A DNA stretch of 64,000 nucleotides, from the NCBI GenBank assembly GCA_002105175.1, contig MCGE01000015.1:124001-188000 (forward strand). Reading direction: 5' to 3'. The position numbers and the translations under genes were made by a program. The notes beneath the pieces were generated by a model. That model did no database searches, was not told where the DNA came from, and was given only the letters and a program-made list of their open reading frames with translations. Positions 34,601 through 48,692 of the stretch are shown here, piece after piece. This DNA comes from Absidia repens (lineage: Eukaryota; Mucoromycota; Mucoromycetes; Mucorales; Cunninghamellaceae). Each line of letters starts with the position of its first letter. Positions within the stretch are counted from its first letter, which is position 1.

Positions 34601-35818
34601 ATCACTCTAGTCCAACTGATTCTATCCCCATTAGATTAATTGTAATATGAACCCCGTACCTTCAGTATAGTATTGATCATATTGACGTTTACATTTTTAT
34701 TGAAAAAAGTCTGTTTTTATTTGGGGACGTGTTTTAGCTTTACCTCTATAATAAATCACACATCGTTCTTCTTCCGTTAATATCAAATAGAGCAAGTATT
34801 GGCAAACCATATGATTGGTATCATAGCGTACATTATTAAAAGAAAATAAGCACTACCATATTCAATACCAATCGCTTAGACCGCATCAACTTCTCTCCGC
34901 CCCTAACCCCCCTCTTTTCCATACCGAAACTGGTACTATAAAACTATCTACCATAATCAGCGCGCAGTCCCCTTCACAAATAACTGTTCTATACTATGTT
35001 CCTCAGTTGGTCACAATTCTCAGTCAAATTAAGTCGCTATATCTACACAATTGACCCATGATTTGAGTAAGAGACTTTTTTTTTTAAAAAAAAAGCAGAG
35101 AAATGAATACAAGGTGAAGTTATAGCAAATGGCACGGTTTTTATTGATAATAGTAAGAATATAATAACAACAATACTGAAAATAATAAGAATTATAGCTA
35201 AGTTTGACGCAAATGGGCAGTAATATCGCCGACACTAGTGATCACCAGAAATGGACAACATTTCCTGTTCCTGCTTGTATTGAAAATTTTGACTATACCA
35301 ATACCAGAATTCAAATGCGCGCACCACGAGAATTTGATGATAACACAACACCAGCAATACAAATATTATCTCGATATCATATCGTCGTCTCGACGATCGA
35401 TAGTTGCATTTCCTTTTCGAATTGTCGTTAAATATGACCGTGGATCTATGATGATAGAAAATAGAAGGGAATGATCGGTCTATCTTCTCAATTGTTTTTA
35501 CTTGGGGAGGTGTTGATACATTTACCTTTTCAAAAAAACAAACAAGCATGTAACAGCACTTGGTTTTATGGTTTTTGAAGTTGACTTGAACCCAAAACTA
35601 AGGAAAGAGAGCAAAAGCGAGAGATAGAGGGAAGGATTTTACCGTATTTGAATAAAAAGATTGCTATGTTAGGTATTGTAGTTAACTCGTTATTATTAGT
35701 CACTCGCTGGGGAGAAGGGTGGAGAAGGGGAAGTACTCGCAGAGGGTATATTAGAAAGTGGTGCTTGATAGGACAATAACAAAGCCGCCACAATAACGAC
35801 TTTGTCCACTATACAATA
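34601..35818. other. Intergenic DNA, weak open frames only
   Basis: No recognised gene. Overlapping frames on both strands at 35204-35549 are somewhat less AT-rich than the surroundings, and a donor-like AAAAGGTAAAT lies at about 35520-35530 on the minus strand, but no family or consistent exon structure is visible. A T9/A9 inverted run sits at about 35078-35095. Confidence 0.35.
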
Positions 35819-36440
35819 GGTCAGAGGACATATAATATATAAACTTCGAATGTGCGATTCAGTGTGATAAGAGATCTATTGGAGGTTACATGAGGAGGAT
35901 TAAATGGCGGTATGGAGATTGGTAAAAGAGATCTAATACCTTGTATAAAGCATGCGAATTATTGTCTAAAGGGATACGTTTTATTGAAGTACTATATAGT
36001 AATACATCTAAATGATAATGATAAAAAACGATCTATTGCACATGACATGAGAGAGACTTATTGGACTTTTTCATTGAAGCAAGTAAAAAGAAACATATTT
36101 TATTCAGATACGGATAAAAATTATGCACAAACTAACACTAAACTAAGTTAATGATGACTACAAAAAGCAAACTAATGATGGTCTAAAATCCTGGAACTAA
36201 GGTATGAAGGCTCCAAAAAGCAAACTAAAGGTGCTCCAATATCCTGAATCCAAAATGAAAGAGTTTCCCCATGCATCTTGTTATCCCTGTTTCTGAAAAC
36301 CGTTCTAAACTAGTCCTGACACTATTCTAAGTCCAGCATCGCCTCAAAAAAGTTCCAATTTGAAGAGAAAAAGAAAGAAAAAGAAATGAAACGGAGTAAA
36401 TAAAAATCCACGTGTGCGGGATTTGAAATGGTTTCTCCAG
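35819..36440 (+). repeat. Dispersed repeat family, copy E
   Basis: Begins GGTCAGAGGACAT, like copy B, giving a shared left end. It contains GATACGTTTTATTGAAG, ACATGAGAGAGACTTATTGGAC, AAAGAAACATATTTTATTCAG, CTAACACTAAACTAAG, a partly repeated GGCTCCAAAAAGCAAACTA (two near-copies at about 36150 and 36209), AAAATGAAAGAGTTTCCCC, TAAACTAGTCCTGACAC, and CCACGTGTGCGGGATTTGAA. Confidence 0.75.
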
Positions 36441-37036
36441 ATCGCTCAATGGATACAAAAGAAAAATTATCAGTCCGGCTTTTTTTTTTACTGTAGAATA
36501 CTTTGCTACCTGTCATAGAATTTTTTCCTCCATTAGTTTATATTATGTTATGGTTAATTCACAATAAAAAAAAAACATTTATACACCGTCAATGAAATCT
36601 CCAATAGTTTATATGTGTCGTAAAATATTTTCAAGTGATATAAAAGATACATTAGATGCGCCTCCAAAATACCAGCACGCCTATTCCACCTCTTCCCTCT
36701 AGATTCCCAGCATCTGGTCGGCGGTCATAGGTCATTTAATATGAATTGTTGCCCTACTTCTGCGCTACTATTTATATTGATCATCCTAGCCCATACTATC
36801 AATGTAAACGTCCTATACAACATTATAGCCTCCACTAGACAAGACATACGCTATTTAGTCATTTCACTATTTTATTGTATGTAATAATAATAAAGACCGT
36901 AAAAGCTAAATTGGATCCTAAAGTACTGCTCACCAAGTTTACACCCCCCGGCCCATTAAAATCTACATTTCAAAACAAATACTTTGACACCCAGTAATAA
37001 AAAAAAATGTTGATACTTTATTTCTACTTGTGTGAT
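36441..37036. other. 3' flank of the nitronate monooxygenase gene and spacer
   Basis: No gene. The minus-strand 3'UTR lies at its right end (TTTATTTCT/ATACTTTATTTC near 37012-37024 gives an AATAAAGTAT signal on the minus strand). Confidence 0.4.
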
Positions 37037-38444
<1,408 letters not shown>

Positions 38445-39000
38445 GGAGTAAAAAAAAACTTTATAAGTCACAAAAAAAAAAGGGGGGAAAGGGAATAAAG
38501 ATAAGGAAGAAGAAAAAGATAACTGTTGGAACTGCCGTTTTTATTCAGTCAGTTTGCTCGGAAAGTAGGAAAAAAGCTGACAAAATGGATCAAAAACATA
38601 CAAGTCCGTCATCATACAGTCTGTAACAATCCCTTCCCCGCTCCCCCAGTCTTTTTTTTTTTTTTTTTTTTGTAACTAGAATGATTTTCGAATCCCGTCG
38701 AATGCACCGAGTATTTCACTTATACATGTCGCCTGGCAGGTTCTTGCAATCTACATTTCCTACCATATATCACATTATGGTTGACTAAAAATTACAGAAG
38801 TATCTGGTCCATTCACTATCAACGGTAACAGCAATATTAACACCAGCAATAAAAAATCTACCCTTGGTAAATCACATACGCATGCAAAAAATTCCAAAAT
38901 AAAAAAAAAGAAACTGATATGATATGATAAATTAAGATAAATCTTTATTCAATATATCAAAAACCATCAAGTAGAGTACACTAAGCTAGATGAAACTAAA
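38445..39000. other. Spacer between the nitronate monooxygenase and NPR3 genes
   Basis: Promoter side of the nitronate monooxygenase gene on the left and the NPR3 3' flank on the right (minus-strand AATAAAGATT at about 38941-38951). Contains T20 at about 38652-38671. A tRNA-like TTCGAATCCC word at 38687 lacks any surrounding cloverleaf. Confidence 0.45.
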
Positions 39001-41789
39001 CTAACGATACATAGTCACTGTATACTGTCTATAATACTTCAGTACCAATCCCAGTTGTTTTCTCGACACCGCTTCACGGTACATAATTTCTTCAATGGGA
39101 TGTTTACCATCCATGTAAGGAACCAGACGGACCAAAAGATCAGCGACTTCCTTCGGTGCTTTTTCATGTGCCCATTTTCCACCTTCTTCATCATTTGGCC
39201 AAGGTTCCATTAGAACCAAAAACATGTGTAATTGAATAATCCAGTCCTTGCGCACGAGGTAGGTGATGGCTTCCAAATACTGATTGCGATATTCTTTTGA
39301 TGGGGTGATGCGGTACAATGGTTTGCCATAGGAGAGTTGTGATAAGAAAACCGGAAGGTTTAAGCTGGGGACATGGAGCTTAAAATCTTGTTCTATCAGG
39401 GCCAAACTAGACAAAACGATGAATGGTTTAGTAGTTTGTTCGTAGTTCCTTAGAGGAGGGGGATGCAATTTTTGTCACACTTACTCCTTGAATTTCGCCT
39501 TCGGGGACAACACGTAGTTGTTGCGTGCATGAATTGGATGTATCAGTTTCGCCTTTCGCCAATAAATCAAATGGGCTGCCAAACGATAAATTTGGGCCAG
39601 AGAACAATCCAATATCAAATGCAGTTCCTGTAGGCTAATAAAATAAATAGTGAGGATTTTCTGGTTTCAAACATTGATGTCTTCTTCTTTTTTTTTTTTT
39701 TGTCTTACGTTTGTGTTGGAGTAAGAATTTGAATCAGCTGAACCAAAGTGGGACTTGCATCCAAGGGCATGTTTTTCAAGACTTCTTCAGGATCTTCCAG
39801 CAATAACAAAGTATGATAGGGACACAGGACAGGATAATGGTCATATTCGTACCCAGACATGCCGTAAATATCCAGCAAGGAAGCAGATTGTGAATCATAG
39901 CCGAGTAAAGGTCCCGATGTTGAGTTGGAGGTTGGGGCAATCACTCCCTTGATATTCTTTTTCTGGTGCTCCTGCTGCTCTTTCTGCTGTTTTTGTTGCT
40001 GTTGTTGGTGTTGCTGCTGTTTCTTCTTCTGATCATCCGTTTGAGCCAGCTTTTGTTGCTGATGTCGCTGAGAATGTTGTGTCATGGCCGCTCCAAAGGT
40101 CGATCGTCGAGACTGCTGTGTAAAGAGAGGGATTTGGAGAGAGACATCGATAAAATCGTTGATGATTACGTGCGCCGTCGTTCGAGTGGTCAATGCTGTG
40201 TATATATGCCGGATATCACGGGCCAGACTGGATTGTTGAAGGATCGTTTGCATCACCATCGAGTAGTCCAAGGTGGCATTGTCGTCATCATCACGGATCG
40301 CAAGCACCTTCTCCACCTCGTCCTGCACATAACCGCACCGAAGTTGTTCGTATCGTAAAGCCGCCGTGTATCGCATCACTACGTGCCGGTAAATAGCATT
40401 GACCTGGGTATTGACTTCCAAATCCGCAGGACTGAGCACAAATACAACATGGAATTGAGTCATGGTGGTGGATCGGTCGAATTTCGTGCCATCGCCTCCT
40501 CGATTTGACTTTTTCCTTTTCCCGTGAGATCGGCTAGGTCCATTGTTATTTCCACTGTCGTGTCCATTTGTATTACTGTTGTTATTGTTGCTGTGGTTGT
40601 TGTCGGTGTTATTGTTATTGTCGTTGCCATTGTTGCTGCTGGTATAGTCATCGACAGAATGGCTGTTCGGATCCCCATTTTGATTGCTATTTTTTGTGTT
40701 GTTGTTGTTGTTGTTGTCATTGCTGTTGTTTGCCTGTACATGATGATCACCGTTGTCGCTTTCACTGCTATTGCTGCTACTACTGGAAGTGCTTCCTTGA
40801 TCGTTGCTATCATTAGTGCTATTTTCATCATAGGTCGAGGTGCCGTCTGAGGAAGAGGAAGACGAAGAGCTGATTGTTGATTTATTGGATGTGCCCGATA
40901 TTGATGGTGAGAGAGTGGCTGTTGGCATATTAGTGGAAGATGACATATGAAGTGGGTTTCGCTGTATTGCAGGCGATGAGGAAGATGAAGATGCTGTGAT
41001 GACTGGTGAACGAGATAAGTGATTCGAATCTTGTTGTTGAAATCCTTTAGGTGATAATGGTGTGGAAGTATCGTTGGTGCGATTCATTGCCGGCTGTTGT
41101 GTAGATTGCGGTGATGAAGAGGATGCATGAATTGAGGAATAATCATTGGTATCGGTGATCGGTTTGCTTTGGCTTTGAACTTGATGTTGATGTTGATGGT
41201 GACTACTGTGATGATGATGGTGGTGGTGACTATGATGGTGATGGTGATGATGGCTATGATGATGATGGCCATGACGATGATATTCTGTTGTTGCATTTGG
41301 TGTTGTGAGTCCTACAGGATGACCTACAAAAGTCAAATCGTCCAAGCCTAGCTGGAATTTCCTATCGCACAGCGCAGGTTTCGGTGAAAGAGTATCCGCT
41401 AGTAGTGAAACATCGATGTCAAAGATAGTGTCGCGACCACCATCACCTTGAGCTTGTTCCGAAGTGTCTTGTGTTTGTTGTTCATCTTCTTTTCCACTAG
41501 TTCCACTGTTGCTGTTGTTGTTGCTGTTTCCATTAGTACTACTAGTACCATTTGTGCTACTACTGTTGTTGTTGCTGTTGATTTTGTTGGTATCAGTGTG
41601 GCTAGAGGCGGCGTTGGGTGGCAGACGTTCATGACTAGTATTAGCTTTGCTGGTTGAATTAGCTACATTGTATTTGTCGGCGGTCACTGTAGTTTTACTA
41701 GGTCGTTGCGGATCAGCAGGGTAACTAAAAACATAATGGTGACCTCGAGTAGAATTGATGACAAGCAAGATAGCAAGGAGTGAGTTCAT
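39001..41789 (-). CDS. NPR3: NPR3/NPRL3 GATOR1 (SEACIT) subunit
   Basis: GATOR1 acts as GAP toward the Rag GTPase Gtr1 and shuts TORC1 off when amino acids are scarce. Three exons (41789-39709, 39634-39485, 39448-39001) give 892 residues. N-terminal longin-like part: LLAILLVINSTRGHHYVFSY, then after a spacer QLGLDDLTFVGHPVGL, FHVVFVLSPADLEVN and YRHVVMRYTAALRYEQLR. C-terminal part: LQELHLILDCSLAQIYRLA, AHLIYWRKAKLIHPIHARN, VLIQLHMFLVL-like and EEIMYREAVSRKQL. Large low-complexity inserts (His-rich about 41180-41280; Ser and Asn about 40540-41100) inflate the middle. The ATG faces the SUR7-like gene 210 bp away. A GATOR2 subunit (WDR24) lies at the left edge of this window. Confidence 0.93.
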
Positions 41790-41999
41790 CCAAAATTAGA
41801 ACTATGGAGAGGAGAGTGAAGAGGAAAAAAGGAAAGAAAAAAAAACGAAATATAAAAAATACAATATTTTTCAAATCCCGCCTGATCATAGCATCCAGCT
41901 TTTTCTTTTCTTTCTTTTTTCTTTTTACTCTTTTCTATTTTTCGTTTTAAACTAGTATCAAAATACGTCCTTCAATATTTAGAACACTACACTGTTATC
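41790..41999. promoter_or_regulatory. 210-bp divergent promoter, NPR3 / SUR7-like gene
   Basis: The two start codons are 210 bp apart on opposite strands, so the interval must hold both promoters and both leaders. It has an A-rich half toward NPR3 and a T/C-rich half (41899-41945) toward the SUR7-like ATG, that is, a pyrimidine-rich leader on each coding strand. No named factor site recognised. Confidence 0.6.
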
Positions 42000-42833
42000 A
42001 TGGATTCCCCCATGGCAGAAGAAAAAGGACGCAAGTTTAGAATCCGAGTGCGACCTACTCGATGGAACTATATTGGTGTCTTCCTATCGATGGTTGGTTT
42101 TATCCTGATCCTATTATGTTTGGTGGGCGGCTTTACTTCCAGTAGCCAAGGCCTTCATTTTGCAAAAATTCAAGGCTCCAATGTTACCGCAACCTTTGGA
42201 TTATTGGGCTATTGTACTGAACAAGCTTCTCATATCACTTGTCAACGGGATGATGCTGTCAAGTTGATGCCTTTTAGTAAGTCCAACCCTATCTATTCTG
42301 TGTGCGTGTGTGGGAAGAGACTCTGCTACTTTATACTAATCATTCATTCTCTCTTTCTTTCTTTTATTGCAATAGTGGAAACAGTGCCTAATATTTTGAA
42401 CGATACTTACCCCAATCTATTCACTGATTCTGAAACACCTGATGCTGATGTTTATCCCGAAAGTGTAGCTCAGCCTAATCACGATCCTCGAATTATGGCT
42501 GCCTGCATCTTGTGTCTAATCTGTGGTGGTGCGGCGATGGCTATTGGCATTTGCAAAATTGTTTTCTATACTCGTGTACAAGACGAAAGTTATACCCGGG
42601 GCTTCTGTGCTTTGGGTGCGGCGGTGGTGGCATTATTATTGGTGGCGGAGACTACGGTGATGTACAGTAATGGCATCGATTTTTTGAACATGATGTACCC
42701 GAACTTACAAGCTACAGCGGGCCCTGGTATGATTTTGGTTGGTATTGCTTTTATGGTCTTCTTCTTGTCAAGCATGGCTTATCTGCAAGGCTGCTTCTCC
42801 AACAACGATGACGAAGGCTACGAAATGCTTTGA
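42000..42833 (+). CDS. SUR7/PalI (Rim9)-family four-TM cortical protein
   Basis: Claudin-like plasma membrane protein of the SUR7/PalI group (eisosomes, cell-wall stress, pH signalling). Two exons (42000-42276, 42376-42833) give 244 residues. TM1 is IGVFLSMVGFILILLCLVGGF. The extracellular loop has the family GLLGYCTEQ motif with a following Cys pair (TCQRDD), and NDTYPN and NVTATF glycosylation sequons. TM2 is MAACILCLICGGAAMAIGI, TM3 GAAVVALLLVAETTVMY, and TM4 GMILVGIAFMVFFLSSMAY. It has a short acidic tail. The 99-bp intron is a multiple of three and has no in-frame stop. The 3'UTR has TAGTTTAGTTTAGG and then AATAAAATCC at about 42967. Confidence 0.85.
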   Translation: MDSPMAEEKGRKFRIRVRPTRWNYIGVFLSMVGFILILLCLVGGFTSSSQGLHFAKIQGSNVTATFGLLGYCTEQASHITCQRDDAVKLMPFSKSNPIYSVCVCGKRLCYFILIIHSLFLSFIAIVETVPNILNDTYPNLFTDSETPDADVYPESVAQPNHDPRIMAACILCLICGGAAMAIGICKIVFYTRVQDESYTRGFCALGAAVVALLLVAETTVMYSNGIDFLNMMYPNLQATAGPGMILVGIAFMVFFLSSMAYLQGCFSNNDDEGYEML

Positions 42834-43255
42834 ATAACCCTCGAATGGATAGATTGTACGGATATTTCATTATAGATAGTAGATAGTAGTTTAGTTTAGG
42901 TTTTATTTATATTTGCTGTATATCTTTGTTTAGTTTACTTCCCTTTCCCTCCTCTTTTATCATCACAATAAAATCCATGTCTCATGTTTTCACTACCATA
43001 CAATGAAAAATAAATGCCTCAGTTTTTATTGATCTGGCGATCTGTCTCTTGGCATAGTTTTTCTTTTTTTTTAGACTTTCCATTTATAGATGCATCTTTA
43101 GATAAAAGACGCTAAACCAATCCATGCCTTTCTCATGCCACAGACCATGCTCCTATTATATTTACATATTCTGGGTCTACCTCATCAGTGACTATTTTTG
43201 ATCACATACTGTGCTGTATTGCACTGTGCATACTTGAAAACTTTTGTGTGACTAG
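42834..43255. other. SUR7-like 3' flank
   Basis: 3'UTR and spacer: TAGTTTAGTTTAGG soon after the stop, poly(A)-signal-like AATAAAATCC (about 42967) and AAATAAATGCC (about 43008). No gene. Confidence 0.5.
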
Positions 43256-44495
<1,240 letters not shown>

Positions 44496-45116
44496 ATGTC
44501 CACGTCTTTTTTTCCATCTGGAACTAAAAAATATGAACAGTTTATACCATCTTATACCAACAGTCCCGTCAAAACGTCACCGTCTATTCGAAAAAGAAAA
44601 CGACAAATCAGTAGTAATAATGGTGATCCACCTTATGACACGTCTCTTCATGCGCCACCGTCACCTACCTCAACAACATCTACTTCGTCTTTATGTTCAT
44701 CATCTACAATGAACTCTTCGTCTTCTTCGTCATCATCATCATCATCATCGTACTCGCAACGAAAACCACCTTCTCAGCGGAAATCACATTGCTCTCACCG
44801 ACGTCAGCATTCAATGGATGACAAAGCGTTAATGACATTGGAAGATGAACTAGATTATACACAGGACTCTTTGGCGACGTTGAATGTGATGTTTGGTAGT
44901 CTTCGACAAGCTTATGTGACCGGTGAACCTCAATTGACACACCATCCGACACGGTTAGGCGCCATGGAAAAGGAATTATTATCAGCATACGATGATCTCG
45001 AGCTACAAGTCATTCATTTGGACCGACATATACAAAAATTGGAATCATCCTGGCGTTATTGGAAATCATCAAATCAGACTTATTTACCCTCTCCTCCTCC
45101 CCTCCCTCCTTTTTGA
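44496..45116 (+). CDS. Hypothetical Ser-rich protein with C-terminal helix
   Basis: A single-exon open frame of 206 residues from ATG 44496 (MSTSFFPSGTKKYEQFIPS). The N-terminal half is Ser/Pro/Thr-rich with a basic RKRKRQ patch (possible nuclear localisation signal) and a run of 12 Ser. The C-terminal half is helical with heptad-like hydrophobics: KALMTLEDELDYTQDSLA, TLNVMFGSLRQAY, AMEKELLSAYDDLELQVI, HLDRHIQKLESSWRYWK, closing with a Pro-rich end. No family is recognised. The codon-rich, well-balanced C-terminal half and the pyrimidine-rich leader support a real gene. Confidence 0.6.
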   Translation: MSTSFFPSGTKKYEQFIPSYTNSPVKTSPSIRKRKRQISSNNGDPPYDTSLHAPPSPTSTTSTSSLCSSSTMNSSSSSSSSSSSSYSQRKPPSQRKSHCSHRRQHSMDDKALMTLEDELDYTQDSLATLNVMFGSLRQAYVTGEPQLTHHPTRLGAMEKELLSAYDDLELQVIHLDRHIQKLESSWRYWKSSNQTYLPSPPPLPPF

Positions 45117-46150
45117 CTTGTTCGGTCATTGGAAACCACATAGTGATTAGCTGTCTTATTTTACATCCCCTTGTACTTATATTGTCATCCCTACCTACTT
45201 GCCCCCCTTTGTCTTTCAAACCTTTTTTTTTACCGTTTATTCGGATTTTTATATAGTTTGTTGGTCATGAAATCATGCAGAAGGCTAAATGATCTTCGCT
45301 TTAGTCTTTTTTTATCATTATTGCTACCTAGACCCCATCCCCCTTTTACCCTTATTCATTCCTTTCAAGTTTCTCATTTGGTTTAGCTTATTCTGATTCT
45401 TCTCCCCTCATGCCCCCCATTCATACTCCCACCTTTTTTTAGTTAGTGAAACTACTCTATTTATGATATGCTCTCTATTTGTTATTTCTTATTACATATG
45501 CTATTTTTTATGATGCCTATTTGTTCCCTTTCCACCTACTCGCATATTATGTATTGATGTCACACAGTGCTTCGATGCTCTTAATCAAGACACATTCTTC
45601 TATTTGCTCACAATAAACCCCGCTTTTGTATACCGTCGTTCTATGTTTTGATCCATGAGGTCGTTTATGGTGAAGCACCATACACCGCGCATCTCTACTC
45701 AACCTCCCACCCCGTTTCCCATTTTATTTTATTTTTAGATATACTTTTACCATACATTGTTATATTACTCAATAAAAAAACAAACTTTATCATTGCATAT
45801 ATGGTCTTCATTGTCTCTTTTTTTTTTTTTTTGTCTTCATAGACCGATGATTCCGGAGTTATTCCCTTGAGTTTCATTGTAGTACGATCTTAATATTGAT
45901 CAACATGTATCGAATTTGGTATCTAAAAATGGAGCTATTTCCTTCCACCAGAATAAAACGCACAAACACACACACAAGTATGATGCCATCAATCCATTCC
46001 CAGTAACAAGTCTCCATCTGATCACATTTGTAGAATACTTTTATTTTTAAAATATATAATAAAAATTTATTTATAATCACAAATTCAATGAATAATAGTA
46101 CTGACTAAATCTCACAGCAAATAAGGGAGGGGATTCTAATCTAAAGAGAT
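45117..46150. other. Convergent intergenic region
   Basis: 3' flanks of the unknown gene (+) and the SAMHD1-like gene (-). CAATAAACCCC (about 45612) could end the former. On the minus strand TTTAGATTAGAATCC (about 46131-46145) follows the SAMHD1-like stop at once, with AATAAATTTTTAT (about 46062-46074) downstream. Short frames look like chance. Confidence 0.45.
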
Positions 46151-48463
46151 CTACATATTAACGGACCAGTTCTTGACAACGCCACCATCAGAGCTATCTT
46201 GACTGCTAGAGAGACCCGTGCGTTTGCGCTTGTTCGCTTGCATGATATGATCAAAATCGTTGGGTAAGGTCAAAGCATCATTGGGTTCAATTCGACCATC
46301 AACACCATCATCTACACCAACATCGCCTGGGCAAATGGTACGCAGAGTCTTTCGGAATGCTTTTTGAATCGCTTGTACCTTGGCTGGGTTTCTTGTAAAG
46401 ATACGAATCACCACTTCTTGGAATTGTGCAGGGATCATATAAGACACATGATGCTTGGGAATCGTGAAAGAGCCTATATAGGGACAAGGAGGGTGGTAAA
46501 GGGAAGGATGGACATTGAGAGTGAATAAGTGGTGCCTTTATCAAACATCGCGTATGTTCCCTTTTTTTTTTTTCCCTAGCAATCCTCTATCTTACCATGA
46601 TCATTGAATTTGGAGAAAAAGCGGATTGAGTCCACGGGATTTTGATCTTGCATCGCATAATTGATCTTGCCTTTTGAAACAATCACATCGTTGATATCCA
46701 AACCATCGTTATCCCCTTGATGAGATACAATTTCCTGTGCTGTAATAACGTCCGTAGTGACTTTGTCAACCAAGCTGGGTGGCACCAAAAATTCATCCAC
46801 AAATTTATAAAGCTGTCGCGTTCGTAATCGTTTCATGATCGCCCGAGCTTCTGCCAATTCACTGGATTTGGATCGTTCTATGCTACGAAGAATATCATCT
46901 GTCAAATTCAAATAGTCTTCAGGGTTATGAACTGCCGATGAGATATTCAGATGAGGATCTATTTTCCAAACAAGATATAAAAAATATTAAAATCAGTCAT
47001 GCAGAACGTCATCCGAAAAAAAAAAAAAATACTATCTAATTCTTGTTCCATCCCTCCCCCCACCCGGATCCTTCTTACCAGCTGCCAACAATGCATCCGT
47101 AATCATCAATTCAATGGCTTTTCCAACACGATGTGTATAGATTCGTTTAAACAAACTATAGCGGGAATGGAACAATTCATAAAGATTGTAGACTTCCTAT
47201 ATAATACGATAACATAAAAAAGAACAAATTGTGAGTCAGTGTAACGTATAGGGAGGAAAATAATCTTACTTTGTGATGGTAGCAAATTTCGTTATCCACC
47301 ACTCGGCTATAAAGTAGTAGTCGTTTGGTGTCAAAGGAAGATCGAAGGCCCAAGTTCAGAGCATCCCGTTCAATATAATCAAATTTGTCCACATCTACAC
47401 TGTTTTTCTTGTTGGCAACAATGTCGAATAAGAATCCACGATCATCATATTGGCTGATAAAAATTAAAAACAAAAAGGTCACTTCCCTATCCTAATTTCA
47501 TCTTTATCTTGTCCCTTCCTTTATTTTTTCCTGCAGCTTTCTTACCTTTGAGAACGGGGTGTACCAGCAATTAAATCCTTGATCAAATTGGTTTGTTGTG
47601 AGTCAATGTCAATATTGTTGTCGTCGATCAAGTATTCCAACATCATTTCAGAAGCCTGTTCATGTGACCAGTTTAATCCATTCCTAAAAAAAGATCACCA
47701 CCAAGGTATAATCAATATACAAAGTCCAAATAAAACCTTTTTTTTCTCCTTACTTGGCTCTGGGCATAAACTCATTGTCAAAAATATGGCTGTATGGACC
47801 GTGACCCAGGTCATGACACAAACTAACGAGATAGAAGAATATACCTAGTTAATCATCATCACCATTCTCTTCCATTGACCTTTTTTTTTTATTATTATTA
47901 CCCGGCCAATTTTATACAACGCACTTCTTCTTCAGTGATATCCAATTCAGGTTGTTCTTTTTCAAAGCGTTCAATCAAGGTTCCTGCCAAATGAGAGACA
48001 CCTATAGAAAAATAAAATCGAGGTTCAGGACACTATCGTTTCAAGTCATGTTTTCTTACCAATAGAATGCTCAAATCGGTTATGACTTCCACCTGGAAAA
48101 ACAAAATACGCAGAGCCCAACTATTGTTGATAAAGACAGGTGAGCTAGTTTTTCAGCACAGGTCAACTGATCGTGTAAAAAGTCGCTTTTTTGGTTTTTA
48201 CCTGTTTTAAATCACGGAGTCGTTGGAATTGCACAGTATCAATAAAGGAAACGGTTGATTCGTCCAAACGTATATGACCCTATTCATTTTTAGTAAGAGT
48301 AAATAGAATGTGAGTATATGTAGCGTCAACGATGAGATATGTGACGGCTTACATGGATAGGATCATTGATCACTTTGTAGCCATCGTGGAAGGCCTGGCT
48401 ATTCATTTGTGATTTTCTAGCAGTAGACGAAGATTCATAAGAAGTCACTATATTGTTGTCCAT
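46151..48463 (-). CDS. SAMHD1-like HD-domain dNTP triphosphohydrolase
   Basis: Predicted to cleave dNTPs to nucleoside and triphosphate, limiting the dNTP pool. Ten exons (48463-48353, 48279-48202, 48120-48060, 48001-47902, 47822-47754, 47683-47546, 47453-47270, 47196-47079, 46958-46596, 46473-46151) give 514 residues, phases consistent. Metal-site residues: His in [10 protein letters not shown], His-Asp in [11 protein letters not shown], Asp in [11 protein letters not shown]. Other SAMHD1 blocks: [76 protein letters not shown], and [12 protein letters not shown]. No SAM domain is present, and the N-terminus is only about 30 residues before the conserved start. The tail has a basic KRKR motif (possible nuclear signal). 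It may act with the dUTPase encoded at the right edge. Confidence 0.95.
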
Positions 48464-48692
48464 TGGTCGCAGTAAAGGTTGGGTCGAGAAGCGCACAATG
48501 AGGAAAAAAGGGCAGGAATTTTGAAAGAGAAGAAAGGGGGTACAAAAAAATAAAAGAGCATTATCCTTAAAAAAATTCGGAGCGGGGTTGGAATATATTT
48601 TGGGGAAGAGATGAGTTGAAAAAGCATCAGTTTTTTATTGTGGATTGAATAAAACTAGAATAAATCAACTAAAAAAGGAGAGGGAGGGTCCT

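Noticed and set aside
35204..35549. Overlapping plus- and minus-strand open frames in a locally less AT-rich patch
   Set aside because: No domain, no coherent splice structure and no start context; kept only as a note in the intergenic entry.
36405..36435. Idea that the dispersed repeat is a tRNA-derived SINE (TTTCAAATCCCGC on the minus strand resembles a tRNA T-arm/B-box)
   Set aside because: No A-box is visible at the right distance, and copies A and B stay similar beyond this point, so it is not clearly an element head. It remains only a possibility.
38680..38700. TTCGAATCCC, a tRNA B-box-like word
   Set aside because: No acceptor stem, D-arm or anticodon arm can be drawn around it, so no tRNA is called. 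No tRNA or rRNA gene was recognised in the window.
40524..40850. Cys/Val-rich plus-strand open frames
   Set aside because: Antisense to the Asn/Ser low-complexity insert of the NPR3-like gene.
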